IMG/VR virus record: IMGVR_UViG_3300031539_008075 | Span: 1 to 45,081 of that record | Reading direction: 5' to 3' (one strand) | Source of the DNA: a virus | DNA: 45,081 bases | In this document: piece by piece, positions 7,837-15,773 of the stretch | Position numbering within the stretch: position 1 is the stretch's first letter | Layout of the letters: each line of letters begins with the position of its first letter | Notes under the pieces: generated by a model | What the model was told of the DNA's origin: nothing | Seen by the model: the letters and a program-made list of their open reading frames with translations, nothing else | Database searches by the model: none | Program-made: the position numbers and the translations under genes

Positions 7837-9207
7837 CTATTCGTTCGTCCGATTTTCTGGCTGTTTGTCGGGCGTCTGGTTTAGGATCTCCTTTACCTCG
7901 TCTTCACCGATCACCTCTCCCGCAAATTTGAACGCCAGTCTCACGGCCTGCTCGTCGGTGATCCACCCTTGTTCTTTCATCGTCCGGAGAGCCTCGGTAA
8001 TGTCGTGTGCTGCTGATGCCAGGCTCTCATTGTCGGCGCGGGCGACCTCGGCGGTGTGGGTGGTCAGGCCAAGGTCGTCGGCCGGGTCGACGGGCTGTCC
8101 GAGCGCGGCCTGGTGCCGGTTCCAGGCTGCGGTGACCAGGTCGACGAGGAAATAACCCAAGTCCGTCTGTCGGTCGGTGTAGAATCGGGCGGTGGGCTCC
8201 CCCATTTCCTTCGCGGTCGCGTAGTTCATGGCGTCGCCCTCGCCGAAATAGTGGAGGCCCACGTTGGCTCCGACGGCGCAGGCTTGGCGCAATATCCTGC
8301 CGTCTTTCTCGGCGTCGTTGGCGTTGATGTTGAGGTCGTGCATCGTGACTGTTTCACCCTGTCCGTGCACGTAAATGCCGGCCTGGATGGGGTTGGTTTC
8401 GCGGAGCTGCGCGCGCTTGGTCTCGACCTGGGTGTCGTCGGCGATCTGGACGTCCAGTAGACCGTTTCGGGTGCGCTGCCGGTTGAGTCGCACACGGTCC
8501 TTGAGCCACTCGGAGTACCTGCGTGCCCAGGGCAGGACGGTGGTCAGGTCGCCCTCACCGCGCGTGGCCCCGACGGGGCGGTTGACCGCGAAATGGAGCA
8601 TCAGCGGTTCGAGCTTCCCCCCACTTCCGCCCCGGGCTCTCTTGTAGGCCTTCGGATGGCCCGGGCCGTTCCACCATTTGCCGTCGACGGTGTTGGTGGT
8701 CTGGTGGTATTGGATCTCGGTCTCGTAGTCGTCCTCGTCGGTCTCCAGCGTGTCGATCTTGCAAGCGGGGATGAGTCGAACGTAGCTCATTCCGTCTACG
8801 CGGTTGGTGAACAGGACTGGGAACGCCTCGCCGGCGCGGGTGAGCTCGTCACAGATGGGACCGAGACGGCGGTCAATGCGGTTCTTGGGGTGCTTCCAGA
8901 ATGCGGTGATGAAGTCCTGGAGGTCGGGGCGGTCACTGGTGATCGTGATGCCATTCCCGACCACGTATGACCGGGTGAGGGTGACGATGCGCCTGACCAG
9001 AAAGTTCTTGCGCCAGGCCTCGAGCGCGTCGTCCAGGTCCTCGATGCGTTCGCCCCAGGGCCGGTCCAAATCCGTTCCGCCGGACATCTGGCTCCAGCCG
9101 CTGGAGTCGTCCACACGAACGCTGACGGCGCTGGCCACAGCGCGCTCTACAGCGCGGTCGATGGTGGGGCCGAATAAGGCTCTAGCTAAACGCTCTCTCA
9201 GTGTCAC
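7837..9207 (-). CDS. Portal protein
   Basis: A 456-aa protein with features of a phage portal: an N-terminal amphipathic part, the block WRKNFLVRRIVTLTRSYVVGNGI about residues 65-87, a beta-rich wing domain, and a C-terminal helical crown region (NESLASAAHDITEALRTM). It lies between TerL and the protease-capsid fusion, the canonical place. It overlaps the 3' end of a 62-aa gene by 26 nt. It would form the dodecameric ring for DNA packaging and exit. Confidence 0.85.
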   Translation of the reverse strand: MTLRERLARALFGPTIDRAVERAVASAVSVRVDDSSGWSQMSGGTDLDRPWGERIEDLDDALEAWRKNFLVRRIVTLTRSYVVGNGITITSDRPDLQDFITAFWKHPKNRIDRRLGPICDELTRAGEAFPVLFTNRVDGMSYVRLIPACKIDTLETDEDDYETEIQYHQTTNTVDGKWWNGPGHPKAYKRARGGSGGKLEPLMLHFAVNRPVGATRGEGDLTTVLPWARRYSEWLKDRVRLNRQRTRNGLLDVQIADDTQVETKRAQLRETNPIQAGIYVHGQGETVTMHDLNINANDAEKDGRILRQACAVGANVGLHYFGEGDAMNYATAKEMGEPTARFYTDRQTDLGYFLVDLVTAAWNRHQAALGQPVDPADDLGLTTHTAEVARADNESLASAAHDITEALRTMKEQGWITDEQAVRLAFKFAGEVIGEDEVKEILNQTPDKQPENRTNE

Positions 9208-9370
9208 CGTTGTGGTATAGCCTGACGAGCTCGCGCAGCGCGCGGATCTCGTCCATTGCTGCCTGCAGGATCGGCCGGGCGTCGTCGTCGGCGCGGTTCC
9301 TGAGCAGCCGCAGGGCGTCGATCGTGTCGATCGTCCCGAATTCGGATGGGCGTTGGTTTGGGTCTGGCAT
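9182..9370 (-). CDS. Small helical protein, unknown (62 aa)
   Basis: A short, mostly helical protein (MPDPNQRPSEFGTIDTIDA...) with a Leu/Arg-rich amphipathic helix from residue 18. It overlaps the portal start and follows the intergenic repeat array, so it is the first gene after TerL on this strand. No known domain is seen. It could be a packaging accessory factor, but only its position suggests this. Confidence 0.5.
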   Translation of the reverse strand: MPDPNQRPSEFGTIDTIDALRLLRNRADDDARPILQAAMDEIRALRELVRLYHNGDTERAFS

Positions 9371-9544
9371 TGTCAGTTATGTCCAGTTGGTGGTAGGAGT
9401 CCTCATAACCTATGTAGTCGGAAGTTGATTTGAGCCAAAAATGAACCTAAAATGAGCCTAAAATGAACCTCTCGTGTGGTAGGATTAGGGTTCGCGCTCC
9501 AGGATCGATTCTCTGCCGGGGAGTTTTCGGTTCCTGGGCAATTT
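9371..9544. other. TerL-portal intergenic spacer with 11-bp iterons
   Basis: This gap is unusually long for the tightly packed late operon. It contains three perfect or near-perfect 11-bp tandem units (AAAATGAACCT, AAAATGAGCCT, AAAATGAACCT) at 9438-9470, with a degenerate fourth flanking unit on the low-coordinate side. One unit per DNA helical turn is typical for a protein-binding array. A packaging (pac/cos) recognition site for the terminase, or an operator, is the most likely use. Confidence 0.7.
9438..9470. repeat. Three 11-bp tandem direct repeats
   Basis: Units 9438-9448, 9449-9459 and 9460-9470; the middle unit differs by one base (A to G). They lie between the terminase and portal/62-aa genes. 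The spacing equals one helical turn, so a protein would contact one DNA face. Confidence 0.85.
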
Positions 9545-11071
9545 TCACCATTCGCCCTGGTCGATCTCGTCGAGGGCGTCGTCCGTCTCCACTACGGCAC
9601 TCTCTCCCGTGCCGGGCCACTGTTGCTTGTCGAGCGCTCCCGTGAGCGCCGCACTGATCAACAAATCGTCGTGTCCTCTGGCAATGAGTCCGTCATACGC
9701 TGGCGTCTCCCATACCCCCCACTTCATCGACTGGCCCGGGCCCCTCCGGATCTCCTGCTGGCAACTCTCGACCTCGTACCAGAACTGCCGGGTGTCTGGC
9801 TGCTGATCGTCGACGTAATCCTGGTATCTGCCCGTCTCCACGATTGCGAGAAAGTCCCACCCGAGGTCGCTCTTCACCTTCGGACTGAACAGGACCGCGA
9901 TCAACCGGTCCGCGAGCGCCTTCGCCAGAAAGCTACTCAAGCCTGCGCCGACACCCGTGGAGTCGACCACCACAAACATCGCGTGCCAGTGGTTGGCCAG
10001 CGCCAGGATCTGACCGTACAGCGAAGCGTGTTTGACCCCGAGCCAGAGCTTTCGGTCGACCGCGCGGTATGTGGGCAACTGACCATACGGTGCGTCGACG
10101 TCGACCACGGTCAAGGCGGTGGCATCGCGCTTCGTGTTGCCGAGGAGCATCCGGGCCTGGGCGTCGCCCTCCTGCTCATCCTCGCCGGCGACGTCCACCA
10201 GGATCGCGTACCGGCGGCCTGGGACTGGCTCGTGTCTGCGCTCGTGATCGCCGCGCATCAGCGCCCGGCGCAGGGGCGGGAACAACCCGCCCTGGGCGTC
10301 GATCTCCTCCAGGAAGTACTGAGTGCGGATGAGCGGGTGGTTCCGGCCTTGTCTGGCGACCTCGTCCGCGACGTAGGCGGCGTACGCGGGTAACTCTGCG
10401 CCTACCCGGTCTGCGTCGTACTTGAACACGCGGCGGATGCCGTCCTTGGCCTCGAGCCTGGTGAGGTGCTGAATGGTGGTGGCCAGCAGGGTGTCGGACG
10501 TCCAGGCGGTTCCCCAGAGGACAGTCGTCACGTTGGTGCTGGCTCCCATCGGCCTGAAATCCTTGTCCCACTTGTCGGGCCTGACGTCCTGGGCCTCGTC
10601 GCATTCGAGGAGCAGGTCGGCGGTGGCTCCGACCACGTTGGAGTGGGGATCGGCCGAGAAGAACATACACCGGGCCTTGCCCAACTGGACGATGTATCCC
10701 TCGCGCCGTTTGGCCTTGCCTGCGCTCCAGGAATAATCGAGCCGGTCCATCAGTCGCATGATGCTGTTCAGGGTCTGCGGTTTGTATGTGGGGCTGGCTT
10801 TGACGATCTGGCCACCTGCGCGTTTGTGAAGGTACAGTAAGTAGGCCTCTATGTGCGATGAGAGCTCATTCTTTCCTGCTTGTCTGCTCATCATCACGGC
10901 GAAGGTGAGGCCGCGGTGGTTCAGGATGGAATCTGTTATAGCCTGGGCGGGCTCGACCTGGTAGCCGCGGAGCGGTCTGTGGATGACGAACTTGCTGAAT
11001 TGCTCCGCGTGGTTGAGGAAATCGATCGCGTGGTCACGGGTGAGTCCGTCGGCGAGCTCCTCAAGTCCCAG
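9545..11071 (-). CDS. terL: Terminase large subunit (probable CTG start)
   Basis: This is the packaging motor. The Walker A-like motif SRQAGKNE is followed by an adenine-binding region and the Walker B block LLLECDEAQD; the C-terminal nuclease domain has ILVDVAGE, VVVDSTG and ARGHDDLLISAAL. The first ATG/GTG in frame lies directly before Walker A, which would remove the expected N-terminal 55-60 residues. The frame is open upstream to CTG at 11071-11069, with GGAGGAG a few bases before it and overlapping the TerS end. That gives 508 aa, normal for the family. The added segment (HRPLRGYQVEPAQAI) looks like a terminase N terminus. Start choice is inference. Confidence 0.85.
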   Translation of the reverse strand: MGLEELADGLTRDHAIDFLNHAEQFSKFVIHRPLRGYQVEPAQAITDSILNHRGLTFAVMMSRQAGKNELSSHIEAYLLYLHKRAGGQIVKASPTYKPQTLNSIMRLMDRLDYSWSAGKAKRREGYIVQLGKARCMFFSADPHSNVVGATADLLLECDEAQDVRPDKWDKDFRPMGASTNVTTVLWGTAWTSDTLLATTIQHLTRLEAKDGIRRVFKYDADRVGAELPAYAAYVADEVARQGRNHPLIRTQYFLEEIDAQGGLFPPLRRALMRGDHERRHEPVPGRRYAILVDVAGEDEQEGDAQARMLLGNTKRDATALTVVDVDAPYGQLPTYRAVDRKLWLGVKHASLYGQILALANHWHAMFVVVDSTGVGAGLSSFLAKALADRLIAVLFSPKVKSDLGWDFLAIVETGRYQDYVDDQQPDTRQFWYEVESCQQEIRRGPGQSMKWGVWETPAYDGLIARGHDDLLISAALTGALDKQQWPGTGESAVVETDDALDEIDQGEW

Positions 11072-11513
11072 AGTGCTCCTCCATCTCCGCCCAGAATTGG
11101 GTAAGCGCCTCCTCCATGATACGTTCGACTTTGGTCTGACCGGCCCCGGCCTCGCCGTGCGTGGCCTTGAGATCGCGCTGGAGCCGGCCCAACCTGCTGT
11201 TCAACTGGCCATGGAGAGCGAGCAGTCCCTTGAGTTCGTTGGGCTCCAGGTCGTCAAAGTTGAGGTCGATGTAACGGGAGAGCCGGTCAATCTTGGCGGC
11301 GAGGTCGTCGATGCGGACCTGGAGATCGGCCGGATCCCGCTCGGGGTCGGCTGCATACGCCCCGTGTTTCTCGGCGTTCTTGTTGCCCTTCGGTGCCCCC
11401 GGGTTCTGGGCGCCCTCGGCGTGCCTCACGCAGCGGGGCGGATCCGATCCTTTCTTGGCCCAGGCTCCGCACGGGGTCCCATCTTTGTTGGTGCCTTCGC
11501 AGAGAGTGCCCAC
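11061..11513 (-). CDS. terS: Terminase small subunit-like protein
   Basis: A 150-aa protein with an N-terminal Cys/His cluster (C5, C15, C27, H30) that could bind zinc, then GAPKGNKNAEKHGAY, a motif often seen in small terminase-like phage proteins, then a long Leu-rich helix suited to oligomerisation. It precedes TerL and overlaps its proposed start by 11 nt. It would recognise the packaging site and recruit TerL. The family call rests on motif and position. Confidence 0.7.
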   Translation of the reverse strand: MGTLCEGTNKDGTPCGAWAKKGSDPPRCVRHAEGAQNPGAPKGNKNAEKHGAYAADPERDPADLQVRIDDLAAKIDRLSRYIDLNFDDLEPNELKGLLALHGQLNSRLGRLQRDLKATHGEAGAGQTKVERIMEEALTQFWAEMEEHSGT

Positions 11514-11585
11514 GGATCAGAAGCGCCGGGAGTTCGATGACTATGAACCGCGCCAGCATAAGCCTGGCGCGGTATGCGAGTGCTG

Positions 11586-11780
11586 TCACCGGCTGCGGCT
11601 AAGACCGTCTTCGAGGGCGACGCCGAGGATGTAGGCGACGATCGCGGCGACGGCCTCGACCATCGCGGCCTCGCTCATTCCGGCGCGTTCGCCGAACAGG
11701 GCCACGACGATGGCGACGATGGCGGCCCAGAACTTGCGGGATTTGATCAGTTGGATGAGCTTGTTGACGTAGGGGTCCAT
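11586..11780 (-). CDS. Holin-like small membrane protein
   Basis: A 64-aa protein (MDPYVNKLIQLIKSRKFW...) with two hydrophobic segments: about residues 17-30 (WAAIVAIVVALFG) and 39-56 (MVEAVAAIVAYILGVAL). The ATG at 11780 is preceded by GGAGG with normal spacing; an upstream extension in the same frame lacks such a site. It is the first gene after the late leader. The KSRKFWAA pattern before the first membrane segment occurs in small phage holins. The endolysin lies far away at 38185. Confidence 0.6.
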   Translation of the reverse strand: MDPYVNKLIQLIKSRKFWAAIVAIVVALFGERAGMSEAAMVEAVAAIVAYILGVALEDGLSRSR

Positions 11781-11877
11781 TTGGCCTCCGGGTATATGGT
11801 TCCTCCCCCTCGGCCGGGCGGTTCCTGGGGATCGGCGGCCTTCGGTTGCGCCCGGCCTGCAAAAGGAGGGTATGCAC

Positions 11878-11915
11878 AAAAAAGGGGTCAGCACAGAGAT
11901 GCCGATCCCCTTTTT
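11878..11915. terminator. Intrinsic terminator in the late leader (tR'-like), possibly bidirectional
   Basis: A stem formed by GGGGTC...GATCCCC, extended by inner GCA/TGC pairs, is followed on the minus strand by six T (complement of 11878-11883). On the plus strand the same stem is followed by five T. It lies about 60 nt downstream of a strong minus-strand promoter and before the first late gene, so late transcription must pass it. Confidence 0.85.
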
Positions 11916-11976
11916 CCTGGTGCTGCCCCTGGAACGTGTACGTCGAACCCGTGGGGGCAGCTATTCGATTGGATAT
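11878..11976 (-). ncRNA. Predicted ~100-nt leader RNA between late promoter and terminator
   Basis: Transcription from the promoter at 12011-11983 would start near 11976 and stop in the T run near 11878. The RNA would hold one hairpin with perfect 8-bp arms (GCTGCCCC 11922-11929 with GGGGCAGC 11954-11961) and then the terminator hairpin. Lambda pR' makes a comparable short 6S RNA until antitermination lets polymerase through. An RNA-element (put-like) mechanism is also possible because the first hairpin is so regular. No antiterminator gene is recognised. Confidence 0.6.
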
Positions 11977-11982
11977 GCGGTC

Positions 11983-12011
11983 AGTTTAGCACGTTTGTTC
12001 GTGGATGTCAA
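11983..12011 (-). promoter_or_regulatory. Strong sigma-70 promoter for late genes
   Basis: On the minus strand TTGACA (12011-12006), a 17-bp spacer and TAAACT (11988-11983). The -35 box is consensus. It lies right after the 12022 gene and opens the late region. Confidence 0.8.
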
Positions 12012-12021
12012 GTGTTTGTTT

Positions 12022-12324
12022 CTACCGGTTTTTGACCTCCCTCGGGTGCCTGCTGCGGCGCCCGAGCTGGTACGCGGTCTGGAGGGCCAACCGCATCGCC
12101 ATGGCGAAGTGGCTGGGCTTCCCGGTCTCGAACGTGGCGTTGATGGCGTCGAGCACGTACACGGCCAGCGCCTGCAGGTCGGCCTCGTCCATCGGATTGC
12201 GGCGGGCCTCCTCGACCGTGGCGTTGAGCAGGCCGGCGACGTGGTTGGAGAGTTGGAGGTGGTGCGGGTCGGTGAGGTGCGTTGCGGGTGTCTCGGCCGT
12301 GTAGGCGGCGTAGAGTTCGGTCAT
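12022..12324 (-). CDS. Helical protein, unknown (100 aa)
   Basis: An alpha-helical 100-aa protein (MTELYAAYTAETPATH...) with no Cys or membrane segment. The ATG overlaps the TGA of the upstream gene (ATGA at 12321-12324). It is the last gene of the middle operon; the late promoter begins 11 nt beyond its stop. No family is recognised. Confidence 0.6.
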   Translation of the reverse strand: MTELYAAYTAETPATHLTDPHHLQLSNHVAGLLNATVEEARRNPMDEADLQALAVYVLDAINATFETGKPSHFAMAMRLALQTAYQLGRRSRHPREVKNR

Positions 12325-12518
12325 TTGCCGTGCCTCCAGATCTTGGACATCTCCGTGTCGGCGTGCGGGTCTGCGGGGTCAATGCCGTGGGCATCGAGCA
12401 ATGTGAGCAGGAGGGCGATGGTGAGGAGGAGCAATCGTCTGATGGGGATATCTCTGAGTGTGTTGAAGCTCATTCCTGTGAGCCGATTGATTTGGATGAG
12501 CAGTGCACGGTCGTTCAT
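12321..12518 (-). CDS. Small single-span membrane protein (65 aa)
   Basis: The start ATG at 12518 overlaps the stop of the zinc-finger gene and has AAGGAGGAAG just upstream. The protein has one strongly hydrophobic stretch (RRLLLLTIALLLTLLDAHG, about residues 28-46) and a charged tail. It may sit in the host membrane; no function is recognised. Confidence 0.6.
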   Translation of the reverse strand: MNDRALLIQINRLTGMSFNTLRDIPIRRLLLLTIALLLTLLDAHGIDPADPHADTEMSKIWRHGK

Positions 12519-12694
12519 TTCTTCCTCCTTCTCTTCCGCCGCTGGTAGGCGCGGCGGTTCTGGGCAGCGCGCTTGCACCGGTTGGAGCAATAGCGCTGTG
12601 TCGGGTGGTGCGTCCTGAAGACGGTTCCGCATTGGGCGCACTCGCGTTCGAATGCGCCGGTCGGGTCGGTGGCGAGGGGACCGATGTTACTCAT
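12515..12694 (-). CDS. Small zinc-finger protein (59 aa)
   Basis: A short gene read from the sequence: ATG at 12694-12692 to TGA at 12517-12515. The protein opens MSNIGPLATDP and holds CAQCGTVFRTHH, then RYCSNRCKRAAQNRRAY, a C-x2-C...C-x3-C zinc-ribbon arrangement followed by a very basic tail (RRKRRRKK). This pattern is common in small phage nucleic-acid-binding proteins. The stop overlaps the next ATG as ATGA and the start overlaps the previous gene by 8 nt, which supports a real gene. Confidence 0.7.
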   Translation of the reverse strand: MSNIGPLATDPTGAFERECAQCGTVFRTHHPTQRYCSNRCKRAAQNRRAYQRRKRRRKK

Positions 12695-12920
12695 CTAGGT
12701 TCCACCTTGTGATCGGCGACACTTCAAACCGATCACACGTGCACCGGCACGCGTCGAGTCCGTCTGGTCCAAACTCTCGGAGGATGTAACATTCCCCCTC
12801 CCGGTCACAGAACCAGCCGGCGGGATGGGGGTAAGGGCCCTTGACGGCGTACGACCTGCAAAACTGGCACACGCGCGGTATGACGAGTCGTGCGTTCTTT
12901 GGCTTTGCTTTTCGTCTCAT
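12687..12920 (-). CDS. Cys-rich small protein (77 aa)
   Basis: Contains CQFCRSY near residue 18, a single Cys at FCDREGEC, and CRCTCDRF near residue 60, so one or two zinc sites are likely. The start overlaps the methyltransferase stop (ATGA, 12917-12920). Function unknown; a zinc-ribbon DNA- or RNA-binding protein is possible. Confidence 0.6.
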   Translation of the reverse strand: MRRKAKPKNARLVIPRVCQFCRSYAVKGPYPHPAGWFCDREGECYILREFGPDGLDACRCTCDRFEVSPITRWNLDE

Positions 12921-13828
12921 GGTGACCTCCAGTACAAGAGCGGCAGCTCTCGTCTATCACGTGCTCGTTGAGTGTTGCGCCTCTCTTTCTCCAGCGCCTC
13001 CTGGGCGTGTGGCGAAATCCAGATCGCCTCGGTCCTTTCGGCACTGGTGATCGCTCCCCCGCCGTTCGTCCTGGCCTTGAACTCTTTCCGCACCCATCCG
13101 TAGGCCTCGTACAGGTCGGCGTACAGGTCCGATGGATACCCGGAGATGATCACCATTCCCTGCAGCGACCTGGCCAGCTCGGCTAATTCCACGTGGTCCT
13201 CGTCGGACATCTCCACGGCGTAGATGTGCTTCCACTTCGATCGGGTGGAGTGGAGGTAGGGGGGATCCAGATAGAAGAGCGTGGTGGGTGCGTCGCATTG
13301 GCGGATGACGTCCAGCGCCGGCCGGCACTCGATCTGCACGCCCCGGAGCCGGTCCACGATCGTCCAGAGGTGGTCTGTGTCCCGGAAGTTCATCGACGAC
13401 GGTTTCCACAGCGTCCCGGCCTTGACCTGGTACCTCCATCCCTGCCGCCGCCTTGCGCGCCCGCCCCCGACGAACCCCTGCCAGCAGGAGACGTAGAACC
13501 TGCGGGCTTCCTCGACCGGATCGTCCGATGGCTCCTGTGCTAACTCATACTCGGCGCGGGCCCAGGGCGTGAGCGTGATCGCCCTGATCAACTCGTCCGG
13601 GTGCTCCCTGAGCACGCGGAACAGATTGACGACGGCACCGTTGAGGTCGTTGTACACCTCGAGCGGCCTTCGCGGCTTGTACAGGAGCACGCTCGCGGCG
13701 CCGCCATAGGGCTCGCAGTAGCACTCGTGGGCCGCGGGCAGGTGGGCCAGGATGAAACGCACGATCTTGGCCTTGCCGCCGTAGTATCTGACGAGCGGGT
13801 GTGCGGGGGCGGTGGGGGCGACTTGCAT
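12917..13828 (-). CDS. D12-class DNA adenine methyltransferase (Dam-like)
   Basis: A 303-aa enzyme with the SAM-binding motif near the N terminus (PLVRYYGGKAKIVRFI), the FxGxG-equivalent EPYGGAASVL, and the catalytic DPPY in LFYLDPPYLHST (about residue 185). This is the D12/Dam class making N6-methyladenine. The start at 13828 was chosen because its ATG shares a base with the TAA of the SH3-like gene (TAATG); a longer in-frame start exists at 13864. It probably protects phage DNA from restriction or marks it for replication control. Confidence 0.9.
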   Translation of the reverse strand: MQVAPTAPAHPLVRYYGGKAKIVRFILAHLPAAHECYCEPYGGAASVLLYKPRRPLEVYNDLNGAVVNLFRVLREHPDELIRAITLTPWARAEYELAQEPSDDPVEEARRFYVSCWQGFVGGGRARRRQGWRYQVKAGTLWKPSSMNFRDTDHLWTIVDRLRGVQIECRPALDVIRQCDAPTTLFYLDPPYLHSTRSKWKHIYAVEMSDEDHVELAELARSLQGMVIISGYPSDLYADLYEAYGWVRKEFKARTNGGGAITSAERTEAIWISPHAQEALEKERRNTQRARDRRELPLLYWRSP

Positions 13829-14190
13829 TACTCGGTCTCCGGTTTGAGCTCCTGGGGCAGCCACCAGGAGGGGTAGGTTGCTCCGTCCAGCTTTATGCGG
13901 TAGGACTCGGTCTTATCGGCGTTGACCTGAACGACAGCGCCGGCCTCGCCGTGGGATGTGGAGTGCGAGTTGGCAATTTTCACCCGGTCCCCGACCTGAA
14001 AGGCCGGCTGGATCAGCTCCACGTCTGTGGAGTGCATCCAGGCCGGCAGGTCGCCGTCGGCCTGGACCGAGATCCACGGCGACGCCCGGTCGTCCGCCTG
14101 TATGACGGTGCCGGTTCGACCTTGCACCGGGGGTGGTGCCGTGTCCAGGATCTGGACCCGGTCCAGGGGTTGGAGTCTACGGTTGGTCAT
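13828..14190 (-). CDS. Two-domain SH3-like protein
   Basis: A 120-aa protein with two similar halves, each opening with a turn typical of KOW/SH3-like barrels: PLDRVQILDTAPPPVQGRTGTV and VGDRVKIANSHSTSHGEAGAVV. Such domains bind nucleic acid or peptides. It overlaps the 327-aa HTH gene by 14 nt and shares the stop/start junction with the methyltransferase. The exact role is unknown. Confidence 0.6.
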   Translation of the reverse strand: MTNRRLQPLDRVQILDTAPPPVQGRTGTVIQADDRASPWISVQADGDLPAWMHSTDVELIQPAFQVGDRVKIANSHSTSHGEAGAVVQVNADKTESYRIKLDGATYPSWWLPQELKPETE

Positions 14191-15160
14191 TGGGTTCCTC
14201 CTGGTCTGTGAAGTAGCGCCGGGCTGCGATCGCTCCTTGCGCGAGCTCCAGCGCCTTGATGGGTTCGATGCCTGTGGCGATGAGTTGCTCGGTTAGGGTT
14301 TCCAGGGTGGCGGGTGAATTCAAGTCTTTGTCCTCTACGGCGTTGGCGAGCCTTGTTGCGAGCGCGTGTTGGCGTTCGGCGTGTTCTATGGCGCGCCTGT
14401 GTCGCTCGACTCGGATGGCCTTCGAAGCCACGTCCTTGGCGTCGCGTGGACTTAGGCCGGCATCCTCCGCCAGGATCTGCAGGCTGACGTGGGCGGAATA
14501 GCCGAGGTCGTCCGTCTGTTCGGCTGCCTCCAGGGCGGCCTCGTAGGCCTCCCGTTTCTCCGGTTTTCGGTATCGGTTGGACTTGTGATGGGTGAGTCTG
14601 GGCTTCCAGGGCTCGTCGGTGACCTGCCGCTTTAGAACAAGCGTTCTACCCTGGCGCTCTGGCGCATCCGGGTCCACGAACCGCGTCAGTCTGCCGGCCT
14701 CCACTGCCTGACTGATGGCCTGCACACTGACCCGGGCGATGTCGGCGGCCTCCTGGAGTGTGACGAGGAGTCCCTCGTACGCCCACAACAGGGCCCGGGC
14801 ACACATTACGCCCAGCGGCGTGTCCCAGAACTCGGCCGGGGCCTGCGTGACCTCGGCGTACCCGGGCACCGGTGGATCGAAGAGCCGGGCGACGATGTCG
14901 CCGACGTCGTCGATGAGGTAGTCCTCGTCGTCGCCGTCTGGGTGATGGTCCAGGTTGCCGGCCGCGGCGTTGGCGACGTGCGTGAGCGTGATGGCCAGGC
15001 CACACCCGGCCAGCGTGGCGGCCGGGATTGGGTCATAGTTGAGCGCTGGATCCAGGCTTTCTATCTCCACGTGTCGCCGTTCGGCGTACAGGCTTATGAA
15101 GTCCGCGATGCAGTTGCGGTATTCGTCTGGGGTATGGGTGAGTTGTGTAGTGATGTTCAT
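14177..15160 (-). CDS. HTH-containing protein, unknown (327 aa)
   Basis: Residues 130-170 hold a helix-turn-helix of the MerR/excisionase type (VTLQEAADIARVSVQAISQAVEAGRL). The N-terminal half is acidic and helical (GDDEDYLIDDVGDIVARL). The C-terminal third is a long charged helix region rich in Ala, Glu and Arg. It may be a regulator or a DNA-bound scaffold protein. The start overlaps the upstream stop (15157-15160). No named family is recognised. Confidence 0.55.
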   Translation of the reverse strand: MNITTQLTHTPDEYRNCIADFISLYAERRHVEIESLDPALNYDPIPAATLAGCGLAITLTHVANAAAGNLDHHPDGDDEDYLIDDVGDIVARLFDPPVPGYAEVTQAPAEFWDTPLGVMCARALLWAYEGLLVTLQEAADIARVSVQAISQAVEAGRLTRFVDPDAPERQGRTLVLKRQVTDEPWKPRLTHHKSNRYRKPEKREAYEAALEAAEQTDDLGYSAHVSLQILAEDAGLSPRDAKDVASKAIRVERHRRAIEHAERQHALATRLANAVEDKDLNSPATLETLTEQLIATGIEPIKALELAQGAIAARRYFTDQEEPNDQP

Positions 15161-15462
15161 GGGGTTGGCTCCTTGATTGGTAATTCTGGCGCTTCGATGA
15201 GCCGGAGGAACTGGTCCTCCGGGAGTGGGATTGTGTACGGGCGTGTGTCCCAGTCCCAGTCTTTGATTTCTGTCTGGTGACTGAGTGGGAGGTCGAGGGT
15301 AATGTCGGCGGCGAGGTTCTGGGCCTCGTCGGGGTTGGTGGCCTGGAGGACTTGGCCGACGTGGAGTGTTTCCGGGTCGTCGACGTGGCCCTGGCAGAAC
15401 TCGCAGCTGCAGAAGTGGATGGGCATGTAGATTATGACACCTTGAACTCTGTACCAGGTCAT
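15157..15462 (-). CDS. Small protein with Cys pair, unknown (101 aa)
   Basis: The start ATG at 15462 overlaps the upstream gene's stop as ATGA; an upstream extension in frame is a shadow. The protein opens MTWYRVQGVIIYMPIHF and contains CSCEFC, a compact metal-site candidate, and the block LQATNPDEAQNLAADITLDL, which resembles small phage and host proteins that modify or process a short amino-acid sequence input. Function unknown. Confidence 0.55.
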   Translation of the reverse strand: MTWYRVQGVIIYMPIHFCSCEFCQGHVDDPETLHVGQVLQATNPDEAQNLAADITLDLPLSHQTEIKDWDWDTRPYTIPLPEDQFLRLIEAPELPIKEPTP

Positions 15463-15773
15463 CTGACTGGCTCCTTCGCGTGCAGCCTTTCGCTTGCGCG
15501 GTAGATAGGTTCGAACCCGCACTCTACCGTGAAAGTTCTGTCCGGTTGTCCGTCGCGGGTGACGATGACGTTAAGCTCGGTACCTTGGTAGGCAATCTCT
15601 CCCTCATCGTAGGACGCAGCAAATTTCTCAGCGGCGTTCTGGGCGTTGCGTGCCTGTATCTGAAGACTGTACTCGGGATCGTCGGCCAGCGTGACTGTCC
15701 ACACAGGCGGGCAGGTGTGACGGTATCCGGGGAGGCGGACCTCTCCGCAGATCGGGCAAAAGAATTTACTCAT
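15459..15773 (-). CDS. Zinc-ribbon small protein (104 aa)
   Basis: Opens MSKFFCPICGEVRLPGYRHTCPP, a zinc-ribbon-like CPIC...H-x-C site, and then a domain with the block QARNAQNAAEKFAASYDEG that resembles the middle of the following 101-aa protein (NPDEAQNLAA), so the two may be related. The start overlaps the sigma-like gene stop (ATGA). Function unknown. Confidence 0.6.
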   Translation of the reverse strand: MSKFFCPICGEVRLPGYRHTCPPVWTVTLADDPEYSLQIQARNAQNAAEKFAASYDEGEIAYQGTELNVIVTRDGQPDRTFTVECGFEPIYRASERLHAKEPVR

